Positions 24,198 to 33,126 of a DNA stretch of 48,807 bases are shown here, in pieces. The first letter of the stretch is position 1. Every line of letters begins with the position of its first letter. The position numbers and the translations under genes were made by a program. The stretch comes from an uncultured Prevotellaceae bacterium (GTDB lineage: Bacteria > Bacteroidota > Bacteroidia > Bacteroidales > Bacteroidaceae), in the NCBI GenBank assembly GCA_900318885.1, contig ONMN01000011.1:1-48807 (forward strand). The letters are read 5' to 3'. The notes under the pieces were generated by a model, which did no database searches, was not told where the DNA came from, and saw nothing but the letters and a program-made list of their open reading frames with translations.

Positions 24198-25133
24198 ATG
24201 AACAATAAAAACTACATGGTATTTTCAGGTACGGCCACAAAGTACCTCGCGGAGAAAATCTGCCAAAGCCTTGGGTGTCCGTTAGGTGAACTTCTTATCA
24301 CCAAGTTCTCCGACGGCGAGTTTGCTGTTTCTTATGAGGAAAGCATCCGTGGACGCGACATCTTCCTCGTACAGAGCACGTTCCCAAACTCTGACAATCT
24401 GATGGAGTTGCTCTTGATGATTGATGCCGCTAAGCGTGCATCTGCCCGTACCATCAATGCTGTCATCCCCTATTTCGGATGGGCGCGTCAGGATCGTAAG
24501 GACAAACCACGTGTCAGCATTGGCGCAAAATTGGTGGCAGACCTGCTGAGTGCTGCTGGTATCAATCGCGTGATTACGATGGACCTCCACGCAGACCAGA
24601 TTCAGGGCTTCTTCGACGTTCCCGTCGACCATCTCTATGCGTCGAACGTCATTCTTCCCTATCTGCAGAGTCTGAAGCTTGAGGATATGGTGATTGCCTC
24701 GCCTGATGTAGGTGGTTCCAAGCGTGCTAATACCTATGCCAAGTATCTGGGCTGTCCGCTGGTACTGTGTAACAAGACCCGCGCCCGTGCCAATGTCGTA
24801 GCCACGATGCAGATTATCGGTGACGTGGAAGGTAAGAATGTGGTGATTATCGACGACATGGTGGATACTGCAGGTACCATTACCAAAGCTGCAGATATCA
24901 TGAAGGAAGCTGGTGCCAAGACTGTTCGCGCCTGTGCCTCACACTGTGTGATGAGTGGTCCTGCCAGCGAACGCGTTCAGAATTCCGCCCTCGAGGAAAT
25001 CGTGTTCACCGATTCTATCCCCTACTCTCAGCGATGCGCCAAAGTAAAGCAGCTGAGTGTAGCCGACCTTTTTGCAGAAACAATTCGTAGAGTTATCAAT
25101 AATGAAAGCATCTCTAGCCAGTATATTATTTAG
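24198..25133 (+). CDS. prs: ribose-phosphate pyrophosphokinase
   Basis: A 311-residue PRPP synthetase supplying nucleotide, histidine and tryptophan synthesis. Signatures: MDLHADQIQGFFDVPVDHL (Mg/ATP loop, about 133-151) and the PRPP-binding VVIIDDMVDTAGTI (about 215-228). Complete at both ends. It begins 3 bases after the ThiE-like gene and overlaps the following lipoprotein gene by 32 bases. Confidence 0.96.
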   Translation: MNNKNYMVFSGTATKYLAEKICQSLGCPLGELLITKFSDGEFAVSYEESIRGRDIFLVQSTFPNSDNLMELLLMIDAAKRASARTINAVIPYFGWARQDRKDKPRVSIGAKLVADLLSAAGINRVITMDLHADQIQGFFDVPVDHLYASNVILPYLQSLKLEDMVIASPDVGGSKRANTYAKYLGCPLVLCNKTRARANVVATMQIIGDVEGKNVVIIDDMVDTAGTITKAADIMKEAGAKTVRACASHCVMSGPASERVQNSALEEIVFTDSIPYSQRCAKVKQLSVADLFAETIRRVINNESISSQYII

Positions 25134-26205
25134 TATTGCCCTGCTGACATCCTGCCAGTCAAACGGTTACAAGATTAGCGGTTCGGTTAGCTCTTCTGAA
25201 GGGCTGGCTGACGGTGACACGCTTTTTGTCACCAAGGATCTGCAGACAGGTATTCCAAGTGACACGCTCATCATTGAGGACGGCAAATTCAAATTGAGCG
25301 GTGAGACGGATTCCACTGCATTGTGCATGATATATAGTGCCAAACGCAACGAAATCAATGCGGCATTCTTTATGGAGCCTGGCACCATTGACATTCAGTT
25401 GACAGACCAACCTGGCGGTTCGCGTGTAGGAGGAACGACCTGCAATAACCAATGGCAGACACTGAACGACAGTGTGATGTCCATCGGTAAGGAAATCAAT
25501 CGTATTGCAGAGCATATCTATGGCAATAACCTTTCGCAGGAAGAACAGCAGAAAGGTATGGAGCAGATTGACAAACTGAACAAGCGGTTTGCTGAACTGG
25601 TGGTTAAGACTGCAGAGAAGAATATCGACAACGAGTTTGGATACTTCCTGCTGACGTACTATCCTGAGGAACTCATTGACAACAATACGCGTGCAAAACT
25701 GATTAAGGAGTTGCCTGCAGAGATGCGCCAGCGAACAGCTATCAAGCAGATGGAACAGACCATCAATGCTGCAGCAAAGACTGCTGAGGGTTCCACCATC
25801 AAAGACTTCACACAGAAAACTCCAGACGGAACGGAAATCAGTCTGATGGACGAAGTCAAGAAACACAAAGTAACCGTCATCGACTTCTGGGCCTCATGGT
25901 GTGGTCCATGTCGTCAGGAAATGCCATTCATGATGCAGATGTATGACAAACTCCATTCGAAAGGACTCGGCATCATTGGTATTTCGCTTGACAACGACAA
26001 GGATGCATGGGTAAAGGGCACGGAAGCACTGGGATTCACATGGCCTCAGATGAGCGACCTCAAGGGTTGGGAGAATGAAATTGCCCAGCATTTCCAGGTG
26101 ACAAGTATCCCCCACACCATTGTCGTCGACCAAAAGGGTACTATCCTGCGTCGTGGACTTCGCGGTGAGGAACTGGAGTCTTTCGTCGCTGAACAACTGA
26201 AATAG
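25102..26205 (+). CDS. TlpA/ResA-like thioredoxin lipoprotein with DUF4369
   Basis: A 367-residue protein. The signal peptide ends LLTSC with Cys18 as lipidation site. An N-terminal DUF4369 domain (about 25-130) is followed by a helical linker and a C-terminal thioredoxin domain with WASWCGPCRQEMPFM, CGPC at 267-270, and cis-proline at SIPHT. Such lipoproteins are periplasmic disulfide reductases, often for cytochrome maturation or oxidative stress in Bacteroidetes. The ATG at 25102 is chosen because the lipoprotein signal starts there; the frame is open upstream inside prs. This is the last gene of the pheS unit. Confidence 0.9.
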   Translation: MKASLASILFSIALLTSCQSNGYKISGSVSSSEGLADGDTLFVTKDLQTGIPSDTLIIEDGKFKLSGETDSTALCMIYSAKRNEINAAFFMEPGTIDIQLTDQPGGSRVGGTTCNNQWQTLNDSVMSIGKEINRIAEHIYGNNLSQEEQQKGMEQIDKLNKRFAELVVKTAEKNIDNEFGYFLLTYYPEELIDNNTRAKLIKELPAEMRQRTAIKQMEQTINAAAKTAEGSTIKDFTQKTPDGTEISLMDEVKKHKVTVIDFWASWCGPCRQEMPFMMQMYDKLHSKGLGIIGISLDNDKDAWVKGTEALGFTWPQMSDLKGWENEIAQHFQVTSIPHTIVVDQKGTILRRGLRGEELESFVAEQLK

Positions 26206-26246
26206 TCAATATCGCCTGTTCGCTTTATCAAAGCTAAACAAAAATA

Positions 26247-26284
26247 AAGCCCAAGACTTGAGCATCAACTCTTGCCTTGGGCTT
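26247..26284. terminator. bidirectional terminator between convergent genes
   Basis: AAGCCCAAG (26247-26255) pairs exactly with CTTGGGCTT (26276-26284), with further partial pairing inside the 20-base loop. The plus side is followed by ATTCTTTGTGTT, the minus side by TATTTTTGTTT. It serves the lipoprotein gene and DUF3127. Confidence 0.82.
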
Positions 26285-26306
26285 ATTCTTTGTGTTACCG
26301 ATTTCC

Positions 26307-26723
26307 TTAGAAGGGCAGATCGTCAGCCGAACCTTCACCAGCGGGTTCCTGGGCAGGAGGGAATGGTGAAGTACTGTCGTTAGGAGCAGCAGCCTGCTGG
26401 GGAGGGAACGGAGTTGCGCCAGCAATAGGAGCGGCACCAGCAACGGGAGCGACACCACGAGTCACATTATAAGCGCGAATCTCGTTAAACCAACGTCCCT
26501 GATATTCATGGGCGTCAATGTCAAACGACACAGTAATGTCTTCACCCATCTGAATATTGAATTGCTTGATGCGATCTTCACCGAAGATACGGAACAAACA
26601 TTTGCGAGGATACTGACCTGGTACCTCAATCACATACTCTTGCGACATCCAAGGGTTACCTGTACGTGCAGAGACTCCACTGTTAGCCGGCAACACGGCT
26701 ATTACTCTACCTGTTAAATCCAT
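26307..26723 (-). CDS. DUF3127 protein
   Basis: A 138-residue protein from ATG at 26721-26723. The N-terminal DUF3127 domain (about 1-85) begins MDLTGRVIAVLPANSG and continues WMSQEYVIEVPG, CLFRIFGEDRI and WFNEIRAYNV, an OB-like small beta domain. The remaining 50 residues are a Pro/Ala-rich tail ending in the acidic GSADDLPF. An acidic tail ending in DDLPF is the hallmark of single-strand DNA-binding proteins (SSB), whose C-terminal peptide recruits replication and repair enzymes. The start further upstream at 26798 would pass through poly-T and is rejected. No clear promoter; CGAAATTA at 26766-26773 gives a one-mismatch -7 box. Confidence 0.88.
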   Translation of the reverse strand: MDLTGRVIAVLPANSGVSARTGNPWMSQEYVIEVPGQYPRKCLFRIFGEDRIKQFNIQMGEDITVSFDIDAHEYQGRWFNEIRAYNVTRGVAPVAGAAPIAGATPFPPQQAAAPNDSTSPFPPAQEPAGEGSADDLPF

Positions 26724-26813
26724 AATAAATATTACTTTTTTTTTGTTATTACGTGTTTCAGATTGCGAAATTACATAAAAAAAATCGAATTTGTGCATTT
26801 TTTACGAAATATT

Positions 26814-26845
26814 TTTGCTATTGAGCCAGACTTTTTGTATTTTTG
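26814..26845 (+). promoter_or_regulatory. complete promoter of the dnaN unit
   Basis: TTTG (26814-26817), 20 bases, TATTTTTG (26838-26845), 42 bases before the dnaN ATG. This is the only promoter seen before the dnaN-exonuclease-coaBC-methyltransferase run. Confidence 0.82.
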
Positions 26846-26887
26846 TACTCAATTTGAATAGAAAAGAAACTAAAAACAGATATACAT

Positions 26888-28012
26888 ATGAGATTTACCG
26901 TATCAAGTACTGCACTTAGCAGCAAGCTTAATGCTCTTTCAAGAGTTATCAACAGTAAGAATTCTCTGCCCATTTTGGCAGACTTTGTTTTCGACATTCA
27001 GGACAATGTGCTCCACCTGACAGCCTCGGACAGCGAGAATGTCATGAAGACCCAGGTTGAACTGATTGAAAGCGACGGCAACGGTCGTTTTGCAGTAGGC
27101 AACCACGATTTGCTGGAGGCCGTTAAGGGTTTCTCCGAGCAACCTATCACGTTCGATGTAGACCAGCAGGCCAACATCGCAAAGATCAGTTATCAGAATG
27201 GTATGTTCTCACTGCCTGTCGAGAGTGCCGATGAATATCCTGTCACCCAGACAGTCAGCGACAGTGCCACGGAGATTGTCATTGAAAGTGCCGTGCTGGC
27301 CGAGAACATCACCCGCTCGCTCTTCGCCACAGCGCAAGACGAATTGCGCCCCGTCATGAACGGTATCTATTTCGACCTCACTCCCGAATGCCTGTCTATC
27401 GTGGCTTCTGACGGTCATAAGTTGGTGCGCAACAAGATTCTGAATATTCATAGCGATCAGCCCGCATCGTTCATTCTGCCCAAGAAGCCTGCTTCATTGC
27501 TGAAGACACTGCTGAGCAAGGACGGTGAGGATGTTATCATCCGCTTTGACGAGCGTAACGCACTCATCGACTATACCGATGGTGAAATCACCTGTCGACT
27601 CATTGAGGGCCGCTATCCGAACTACAACTCTGTCATTCCGCAGAGCAACCCCAATCAGCTCACCGTCGATCGTCAGGGCTTGTTGGCAGCATTGCGTCGT
27701 GTTCAGCCATTCTCCAGCGACTCCAGCAACCTCATCCGTTTCCACGTTGAGGGTGGTACACTGCAGCTTGATGCTGAGGACTACGACTTCTCGAAGACAG
27801 CTACTGAGCGCATGGCTTGCCAATACGAAGGTCAGCCTATGAGCATCGGTTTCAAGGGTTCTTCATTCATTGAGATACTTGGCAACTTCGATTGTCCTGA
27901 GGTACTCATCCAATTGGCGGATCCTAGCCGTGCAGGTTTGGTTCTTCCTACAGAACAGTCTGAGAATCAGGATGTCCTGATGTTGATGATGCCCATGTTG
28001 ATTAATGACTAA
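26888..28012 (+). CDS. dnaN: DNA polymerase III beta sliding clamp
   Basis: A 374-residue replication clamp: three repeated domains that dimerise to a ring on DNA and tether polymerases. The start MRFTVSSTALSSKLNALSRVINSKNSLPIL is typical, and LFATAQDELRPVMNGIYFDL (near 140-160) and the C-terminal MMLMMPM-type ending are family landmarks. It is not next to dnaA here, as usual in Bacteroidetes. It begins a unit with an exonuclease gene 8 bases downstream. Confidence 0.96.
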   Translation: MRFTVSSTALSSKLNALSRVINSKNSLPILADFVFDIQDNVLHLTASDSENVMKTQVELIESDGNGRFAVGNHDLLEAVKGFSEQPITFDVDQQANIAKISYQNGMFSLPVESADEYPVTQTVSDSATEIVIESAVLAENITRSLFATAQDELRPVMNGIYFDLTPECLSIVASDGHKLVRNKILNIHSDQPASFILPKKPASLLKTLLSKDGEDVIIRFDERNALIDYTDGEITCRLIEGRYPNYNSVIPQSNPNQLTVDRQGLLAALRRVQPFSSDSSNLIRFHVEGGTLQLDAEDYDFSKTATERMACQYEGQPMSIGFKGSSFIEILGNFDCPEVLIQLADPSRAGLVLPTEQSENQDVLMLMMPMLIND

Positions 28013-28020
28013 AAGCTAGT

Positions 28021-28833
28021 ATGAAACTGAACTTAACAAAACCACTTGTTATATTCGACTTGGAGACTACGGGACTTGACATGGTCAAGGACCGTGTCAT
28101 CCAGTTGTCATATATTAAGGTATACCCAGACGGACGCGAGGAAAGAGGTAACGAACTGATTAACCCCGAGAAGCACATCGACGATATCATCACCCAACTG
28201 ACAGGTATCAGCAACGAGGATGTAAAGGACAAACCCACCTTCAAGCAGATTGCGAAGAAGATGGAGACCGTGTTCTCAGGTTCTGATATTGCAGGATTCA
28301 ATTCCAATTTCTTCGATGTTCCCTTGCTCGCTGAGGAATTCCTGCGTGCTGGCATCGACTTTGATTTCTCCAAGTGTCGTCTAATTGATGCTTGCACCAT
28401 CTTCAAAAAGATGGAACGTCGTAACCTGGCATCGGCCTATAGGTTCTACTGCGGTCGCAAAATGGAAGAAGACTTCGAGGCGCACCGTGCCGATCAGGAT
28501 ACCGAAGCGACTTATCGCGTACTGATGGGCGAATTGGACAAATATGCCCCAGGTGCCAACGAAGATCCAGAGAAAGTACTTGAGAACGACATGCAGGCTT
28601 TGGCAGATTTCTCAAAGCAGAACGATAACGTCGACTTTGCCGGACGTATCGTCTGGGCTGACGTCAACGGCAAGCGCACGGAGGTTTTCAACTTTGGCAA
28701 ACACAAAGGTCTTCCAGTTGCTGACGTTCTCCGCATGGATCCAGGATACTATAGCTGGATATTGGTTGGCGACTTCACGTATAACACGAAACAGGTGCTC
28801 ACACGCATCCGTCTGCGCGAAGCAACAAAGTAA
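28021..28833 (+). CDS. DnaQ-like 3'-5' exonuclease
   Basis: A 270-residue DEDD-superfamily exonuclease. Exo I is VIFDLETTGLD (about 10-20) with the DxE pair, Exo II is IAGFNSNFFDVPLLAEEF (about 90), and Exo III is FEAHRADQDTEATY (about 150-163), with His-x4-Asp so the DEDDh class. The C-terminal part (about 190-265) contains VFNFGKHKGLPVADVLRMDPGYYSWILVG in two pieces, a domain seen in many Bacteroidetes exonucleases. It could be the polymerase III proofreading subunit or a repair nuclease; the clamp gene next to it fits either. Confidence 0.9.
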   Translation: MKLNLTKPLVIFDLETTGLDMVKDRVIQLSYIKVYPDGREERGNELINPEKHIDDIITQLTGISNEDVKDKPTFKQIAKKMETVFSGSDIAGFNSNFFDVPLLAEEFLRAGIDFDFSKCRLIDACTIFKKMERRNLASAYRFYCGRKMEEDFEAHRADQDTEATYRVLMGELDKYAPGANEDPEKVLENDMQALADFSKQNDNVDFAGRIVWADVNGKRTEVFNFGKHKGLPVADVLRMDPGYYSWILVGDFTYNTKQVLTRIRLREATK

Positions 28834-28841
28834 GTAGCAAG

Positions 28842-30041
28842 ATGTTGAAAGGCAAGAAAATCGTATTAGGCATTACGGGTTCTATAGCAGCCTACAAGGC
28901 CTGCATGATTATCCGTGGGCTTGTCAAGGCTGGTGCTGAGGTGCAGGTTGTCATTACCCCTGCTGGTAAGGAGTTCATCACCCCCATCACACTTTCGGCA
29001 CTGACACAGAAACCAGTCATCAGCGATTTCTTCTCCCAACGTGACGGCACGTGGCATTCCCATGTGGCATTAGGTCTTTGGGCTGACGCCATGCTCGTGG
29101 CTCCCTGCACAGCTTCAACACTGGGGAAGATGGCGAACGGTATTGCCGACAATATGTTGATTACGACCTACCTATCCATGAAGGCTCCCGTATTCATTGC
29201 CCCTGCGATGGATCTTGACATGTACCAACATCCGACTACGCAACAAAACATGGAACGCCTGCGTTCGTTCGGCAACCACATCATAGAACCTCAAAGTGGA
29301 TTCCTAGCTTCAGGACTGGAAGGCAAGGGACGTATGGAGGAACCGGAACGCATTGTCGAAGCGCTGGACTATTTCTTCGAAACGAAGGATTTGGCAGGTA
29401 AGCACATCATGATTACTGCCGGTCCTACACATGAGAAGATTGACCCCGTCCGCTTCATTGGCAATTACTCCAGTGGCAAAATGGGATTTGCCCTTGCTGA
29501 GGAATGTGTACGACGTGGAGCTGATGTAACGCTGGTTTGCGGACCTGTTTCCACACAATTGTCACCGATGGCTGCGCAACTTATCAAGCGCATCAACGTA
29601 GAGAGTTGTCAGGAGATGTTCAATGCTGCTACCACTGTATTTCCCAATTGCAATGCCGCCATCCTTTGTGCTGCTGTGGCCGACTTCCGTCCTGACCATC
29701 AGGCCGACCAGAAGATTAAACGCGAAGGCGACGACCTACAGCTCCGTTTGCTACCCAATCCCGATATCGCTGCAGAACTGGGACGTATGAAGCAATCAGG
29801 ACAACGTCTTGTCGGTTTTGCCCTCGAAACGAATGACGAACAAGCCAACGCCCAGAAGAAGCTACAGAAGAAGAACCTCGACTTCATCGTGCTGAACTCA
29901 CTGCGCAATGAAGGGACATGTTTCCAGTCGGACGAAAACCAAATCAGCATCATCAACGCTGACGGGCAGCGTGACTACGAACGCAAGTCCAAGAGCGCCG
30001 TTGCCAAAGATATTATTGACCAGTTGGCAATGCTGCTGTAG
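28842..30041 (+). CDS. coaBC: phosphopantothenoylcysteine decarboxylase/synthetase
   Basis: A 399-residue bifunctional enzyme: CoaC decarboxylase in the N-terminal half (flavin fold, VLGITGSIAAYKA, active-site HVALGLWADAMLVAPCTAST, and APAMDLDMY), CoaB ligase in the C-terminal half from about 185 (IMITAGPTHEKIDPVRFIGN, and AAVADFRP). It converts 4'-phosphopantothenate to 4'-phosphopantetheine for coenzyme A and so also for acyl carrier proteins. Starts 8 bases after the exonuclease gene. Confidence 0.95.
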   Translation: MLKGKKIVLGITGSIAAYKACMIIRGLVKAGAEVQVVITPAGKEFITPITLSALTQKPVISDFFSQRDGTWHSHVALGLWADAMLVAPCTASTLGKMANGIADNMLITTYLSMKAPVFIAPAMDLDMYQHPTTQQNMERLRSFGNHIIEPQSGFLASGLEGKGRMEEPERIVEALDYFFETKDLAGKHIMITAGPTHEKIDPVRFIGNYSSGKMGFALAEECVRRGADVTLVCGPVSTQLSPMAAQLIKRINVESCQEMFNAATTVFPNCNAAILCAAVADFRPDHQADQKIKREGDDLQLRLLPNPDIAAELGRMKQSGQRLVGFALETNDEQANAQKKLQKKNLDFIVLNSLRNEGTCFQSDENQISIINADGQRDYERKSKSAVAKDIIDQLAMLL

Positions 30042-30058
30042 CATAAAAACACATTTAC

Positions 30059-30868
30059 ATGATAGAAATCACCACGCTCGACGATCCTCGCGTAAGTCCA
30101 TATAGCAGGCTTACCGAGGGGCAGTTGCGTATGGCACTGGAACCCGAAAAAGGATTATTCATTTGTGAAAGTCCGAAGGTTATCCGCGTAGCATTAGATG
30201 CTGGTTGGGAACCCGTGTCGCTATTGTGTGAACGAAAGCACATCGAGGGTGATGCCAAGGACATCGTCGACCGCATCGCCTCACGCGTACCTATTTATAC
30301 TGGTAGTCGTGAACTACTTGCACAACTCACAGGCTACACCTTGACACGCGGTGTATTATGTGCCATGAGACGTAAAAAAGCTCCAACACTGGATGAATTG
30401 CTACACGATGCCAGACGTGTGGTAATCATCGACGCCGTGACAGACACAACAAACATCGGAGCCATCTTCCGTTCAGCAGCAGCATTGGGCATCGACGCCA
30501 TCCTACTGACTCGCGACACCTGCGACCCACTGAATCGTCGAGCAGTACGCGTGTCTATGGGTAGCGTGTTCCTCGTTCCCTGGACGTGGCTCGACGGGTC
30601 GATTACAGCGACACTCCACAACTACGGATTCCGTACAGCAGCAATGGCATTGACGGATAAAAGCATCGCGCTGGATGACACACGGCTGAAGGCTGAACAA
30701 CACCTGGCGCTAATCATGGGAACAGAAGGTGACGGACTGCCACAACATGTTATCGACGAGGCAGACTACACAGTGCGAATACCGATGGCGCATGGCGTTG
30801 ACTCGCTGAACGTCGCTGCAGCTGCTGCAGTAGCATTCTGGGAATTGAGGTATGTTGCTATGACATAG
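30059..30868 (+). CDS. SpoU/TrmH-family RNA 2'-O-methyltransferase
   Basis: A 269-residue SPOUT methyltransferase. An N-terminal substrate-binding domain (about 1-105) precedes the catalytic knot with motif 1 NIGAIFRSAAALG (about 132-144), motif 2 LIMGTEGDGLP (about 219-229) and motif 3 IPMAHGVDSLNVAAAAAVA. It methylates a ribose in tRNA or rRNA; which one is not clear. It follows coaBC by 17 bases. Its 3' end is part of a hairpin shared with nspC. Confidence 0.9.
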   Translation: MIEITTLDDPRVSPYSRLTEGQLRMALEPEKGLFICESPKVIRVALDAGWEPVSLLCERKHIEGDAKDIVDRIASRVPIYTGSRELLAQLTGYTLTRGVLCAMRRKKAPTLDELLHDARRVVIIDAVTDTTNIGAIFRSAAALGIDAILLTRDTCDPLNRRAVRVSMGSVFLVPWTWLDGSITATLHNYGFRTAAMALTDKSIALDDTRLKAEQHLALIMGTEGDGLPQHVIDEADYTVRIPMAHGVDSLNVAAAAAVAFWELRYVAMT

Positions 30869-30873
30869 CAACA
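30853..30873. terminator. hairpin over the methyltransferase stop codon
   Basis: TGTTGCTAT (30853-30861) and ATAGCAACA (30865-30873) are a perfect 9-bp stem with the 3-base loop GAC. It includes the TAG stop of the methyltransferase and lies 8 bases from the nspC stop, so it stands between the two convergent genes. No T-run follows on plus (AACACATTC). Confidence 0.6.
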
Positions 30874-30880
30874 AACACAT

Positions 30881-32026
30881 TCAATCCATCCTATCACGAT
30901 AGTCCTCGTAGGTGAATCGGCGCAGAAGTTCCAATGTGCCGTCCTCATGAAGCATGCAGATGGACGGATGGGTAATGCCATTGAACGTATTGGTTTTCAC
31001 AGTGGTATAGTGAATCATATCCTCAAACACTATCTGCTCGCCAACTTGCAACTCATGGTCGAATTGCCAAAGGCCCATGAAATCACCAGACAGGCAACTA
31101 TTCCCACCAAGACGATAAACGAAAGCAGAGGGCTGAAGGTCTGCTGGTAGTCCACCCGTTTCCGACGGTTCAATATGCTCGGCACCACGGACATCCGGAT
31201 AATACGGCATTTCCAGACAATCAGGCATGTGGCACGTAAAGCTGACATCGAGAATAGCGGTACGAATGCCTTTATCCTCGACAACGTCAACAACAGAGGA
31301 AACTAACGGTCCCGTCTGCCAGGCAAAGGCACTACCAGGTTCGAAGATAACTTTCAGATGTGGCCAGCGTTCATGGAATTTCTGCATCATACTGACTAGA
31401 AGTTCTATATCATAATCTTTGCGCGTAACCAGATGTCCACCACCGAAATTAATCCATTCCAACTGCGGAAACCACCGAGAAAACTTTTCTTCTATATGCT
31501 GCAGCGTGCGCTGGAACACGTCTGCCCCACTCTCGCAGTGACAATGGCAATGAAAGCCTCGGATATCGCTTGGCAACGTCTCTGGCAGTTTATCCGCCGT
31601 AACACCAAAGCGCGTACCTGGTGCACATGGATTATATAGTAGCGTGCCGACCTCGGAATATTCAGGATTAACGCGGATGCCTAGTGAACATGTTGCAGCA
31701 CGCTCATGAAAGCGCTCGTACTGCGAGAGCGAATTGAATGTCAGATGACTGCTGCAACGGATAATGTCGTCCATCTCGTCTTCCTTGTAAGCTGGCGAAA
31801 ATGTATGGGCTTTCGCACCGAACTCTTCAAGTGCCAGACGGGCTTCGGACAATGAACTGGCCGTTGTTGCGCTGATATATTCGCGGAAAATGGGAAACGT
31901 TTTCCATAGTGCGAAAGCCTTGAAGGCAAGTATCCATTCTGAGTCTGTGCGACGGGCAACATCGCGAATGAGTCCGAGGTTGCGACGAAGGAGCGACTCC
32001 TCTATCATATAATATGGTGTCTGCAT
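30881..32026 (-). CDS. nspC: carboxynorspermidine/carboxyspermidine decarboxylase
   Basis: A 381-residue fold III PLP decarboxylase, the last step of the alternative polyamine route that yields norspermidine or spermidine. PLP lysine is Lys36 in WILAFKAFAL, the glycine-rich phosphate loop is INFGGGHLVTRKDYD, and the C-terminal active-site cysteine lies in GNSCLSGD. The partner, carboxy(nor)spermidine dehydrogenase, is not in this window. Last gene of the minus-strand chain that begins with pfkA or the binding protein; 12 bases after maf. Confidence 0.92.
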   Translation of the reverse strand: MQTPYYMIEESLLRRNLGLIRDVARRTDSEWILAFKAFALWKTFPIFREYISATTASSLSEARLALEEFGAKAHTFSPAYKEDEMDDIIRCSSHLTFNSLSQYERFHERAATCSLGIRVNPEYSEVGTLLYNPCAPGTRFGVTADKLPETLPSDIRGFHCHCHCESGADVFQRTLQHIEEKFSRWFPQLEWINFGGGHLVTRKDYDIELLVSMMQKFHERWPHLKVIFEPGSAFAWQTGPLVSSVVDVVEDKGIRTAILDVSFTCHMPDCLEMPYYPDVRGAEHIEPSETGGLPADLQPSAFVYRLGGNSCLSGDFMGLWQFDHELQVGEQIVFEDMIHYTTVKTNTFNGITHPSICMLHEDGTLELLRRFTYEDYRDRMD

Positions 32027-32038
32027 GTCAAAATGGCT

Positions 32039-32614
32039 TTAAAAGGTTCTAAGTGCTTCGTAAATACGCTGCACTGGCAGGCCCATGACATTGAAATAGC
32101 TACCGTTCAGGGCCGTGACACCAATGTGGCCAATCCATTCCTGAATGCCGTAAGCACCAGCCTTGTCAAAAGGGCGGTAATGGCTAACGTAGTAGTCTAT
32201 CTCGCTGTCTGTAAGCGACTTAAATGTTACGTCGGTGGTAACAGAGAAACTTGTCTGACGATCCATCGTAGTCAGTGTAACACCAGTAATAACCTGATGT
32301 GTTTGTCCACTCAATTCGCGCAGCATGTTATGAGCCTCAGCGGCATCTTTTGGCTTGCCCATAACATGAGTGCCCAATACCACTATAGTGTCTGCAGTAA
32401 TGATTAACTCGTCCGTAGCCATCGTCTGACGATAGGCTGCAGCTTTCTTCTGGGAAATGTACTGTGCAATGTCACGCGTGGGCAAATCGTCAGGATAACT
32501 CTCGTCGATGCCATCGATGACGCGTACATCGAACTCAACATCCAAACCTGCCAGCAACTCCTTGCGACGTGGCGAATTACTGGCAAGTATAATATGATAA
32601 TCTTTTGCTACCAT
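32039..32614 (-). CDS. maf: Maf-like nucleoside triphosphate pyrophosphatase
   Basis: A 191-residue Maf/HAM1-superfamily protein: [13 protein letters not shown] at the N-terminus is the family signature, [20 protein letters not shown] holds the catalytic Asp region, and YGIQEWIG near the C-terminus follows. Family members hydrolyse non-canonical or canonical NTPs (dTTP, UTP, m7GTP), restraining mis-incorporation. Overlaps kdsC by 7 bases. Confidence 0.94.
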   Translation of the reverse strand: MVAKDYHIILASNSPRRKELLAGLDVEFDVRVIDGIDESYPDDLPTRDIAQYISQKKAAAYRQTMATDELIITADTIVVLGTHVMGKPKDAAEAHNMLRELSGQTHQVITGVTLTTMDRQTSFSVTTDVTFKSLTDSEIDYYVSHYRPFDKAGAYGIQEWIGHIGVTALNGSYFNVMGLPVQRIYEALRTF

Positions 32615-33126
32615 CCGAAAGCCTTTTCATCGTACAACCACTTGTGCTGAGCCTTCAACACTTGTTCTATCACATCACGTCCACAACCGTAACCACCACA
32701 GTAGTCGCTGACATAGATACTGGCAGCCTTGACCTCGGTACAGGCATCCTTAGGACACACAGGGCAACCGACACGACGCATGATTTCGAGGTCGGGAATA
32801 TCGTCACCCATATACATCACCTCTTCGTCCTCATAGCCGTATTTAGCCACATACTCCTCATAGGTCTGAATTTTCACGGCCGCACCCAGATAGACGTCGT
32901 CGACGCCAAGGCCGTGATAACGCAACGCAACGGATGTAATGCGGCAACCAGTGATGATAGCAATGCGCAAGCCCATTTTCTGTGCTAGCTGAATGGCATA
33001 ACCATCTTTGATATTCACCGTACGGCAAGGAACACCATCGTTTCCAAGTGGAATTGTTTCATAGGACAGCACCCCGTCAATATCGAAAACGACGGTGCGA
33101 ATCTTTGTCAAGTCGTAATTAATCAT
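32608..33126 (-). CDS. kdsC: KdsC-like HAD phosphatase
   Basis: A 172-residue small HAD phosphatase without a cap domain. Motif 1 is VFDIDGVLS (about 14-22) with catalytic Asp16 and Asp18, motif 2 is IAIITG, and motif 3/4 is [12 protein letters not shown]. The size and the inserted beta-hairpin after motif 1 fit 3-deoxy-D-manno-octulosonate 8-phosphate phosphatase, which makes Kdo for lipopolysaccharide. The ATGA-type overlap with DUF2520 (4 bases) and the maf overlap show tight coupling. Confidence 0.88.
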   Translation of the reverse strand: MINYDLTKIRTVVFDIDGVLSYETIPLGNDGVPCRTVNIKDGYAIQLAQKMGLRIAIITGCRITSVALRYHGLGVDDVYLGAAVKIQTYEEYVAKYGYEDEEVMYMGDDIPDLEIMRRVGCPVCPKDACTEVKAASIYVSDYCGGYGCGRDVIEQVLKAQHKWLYDEKAFGW

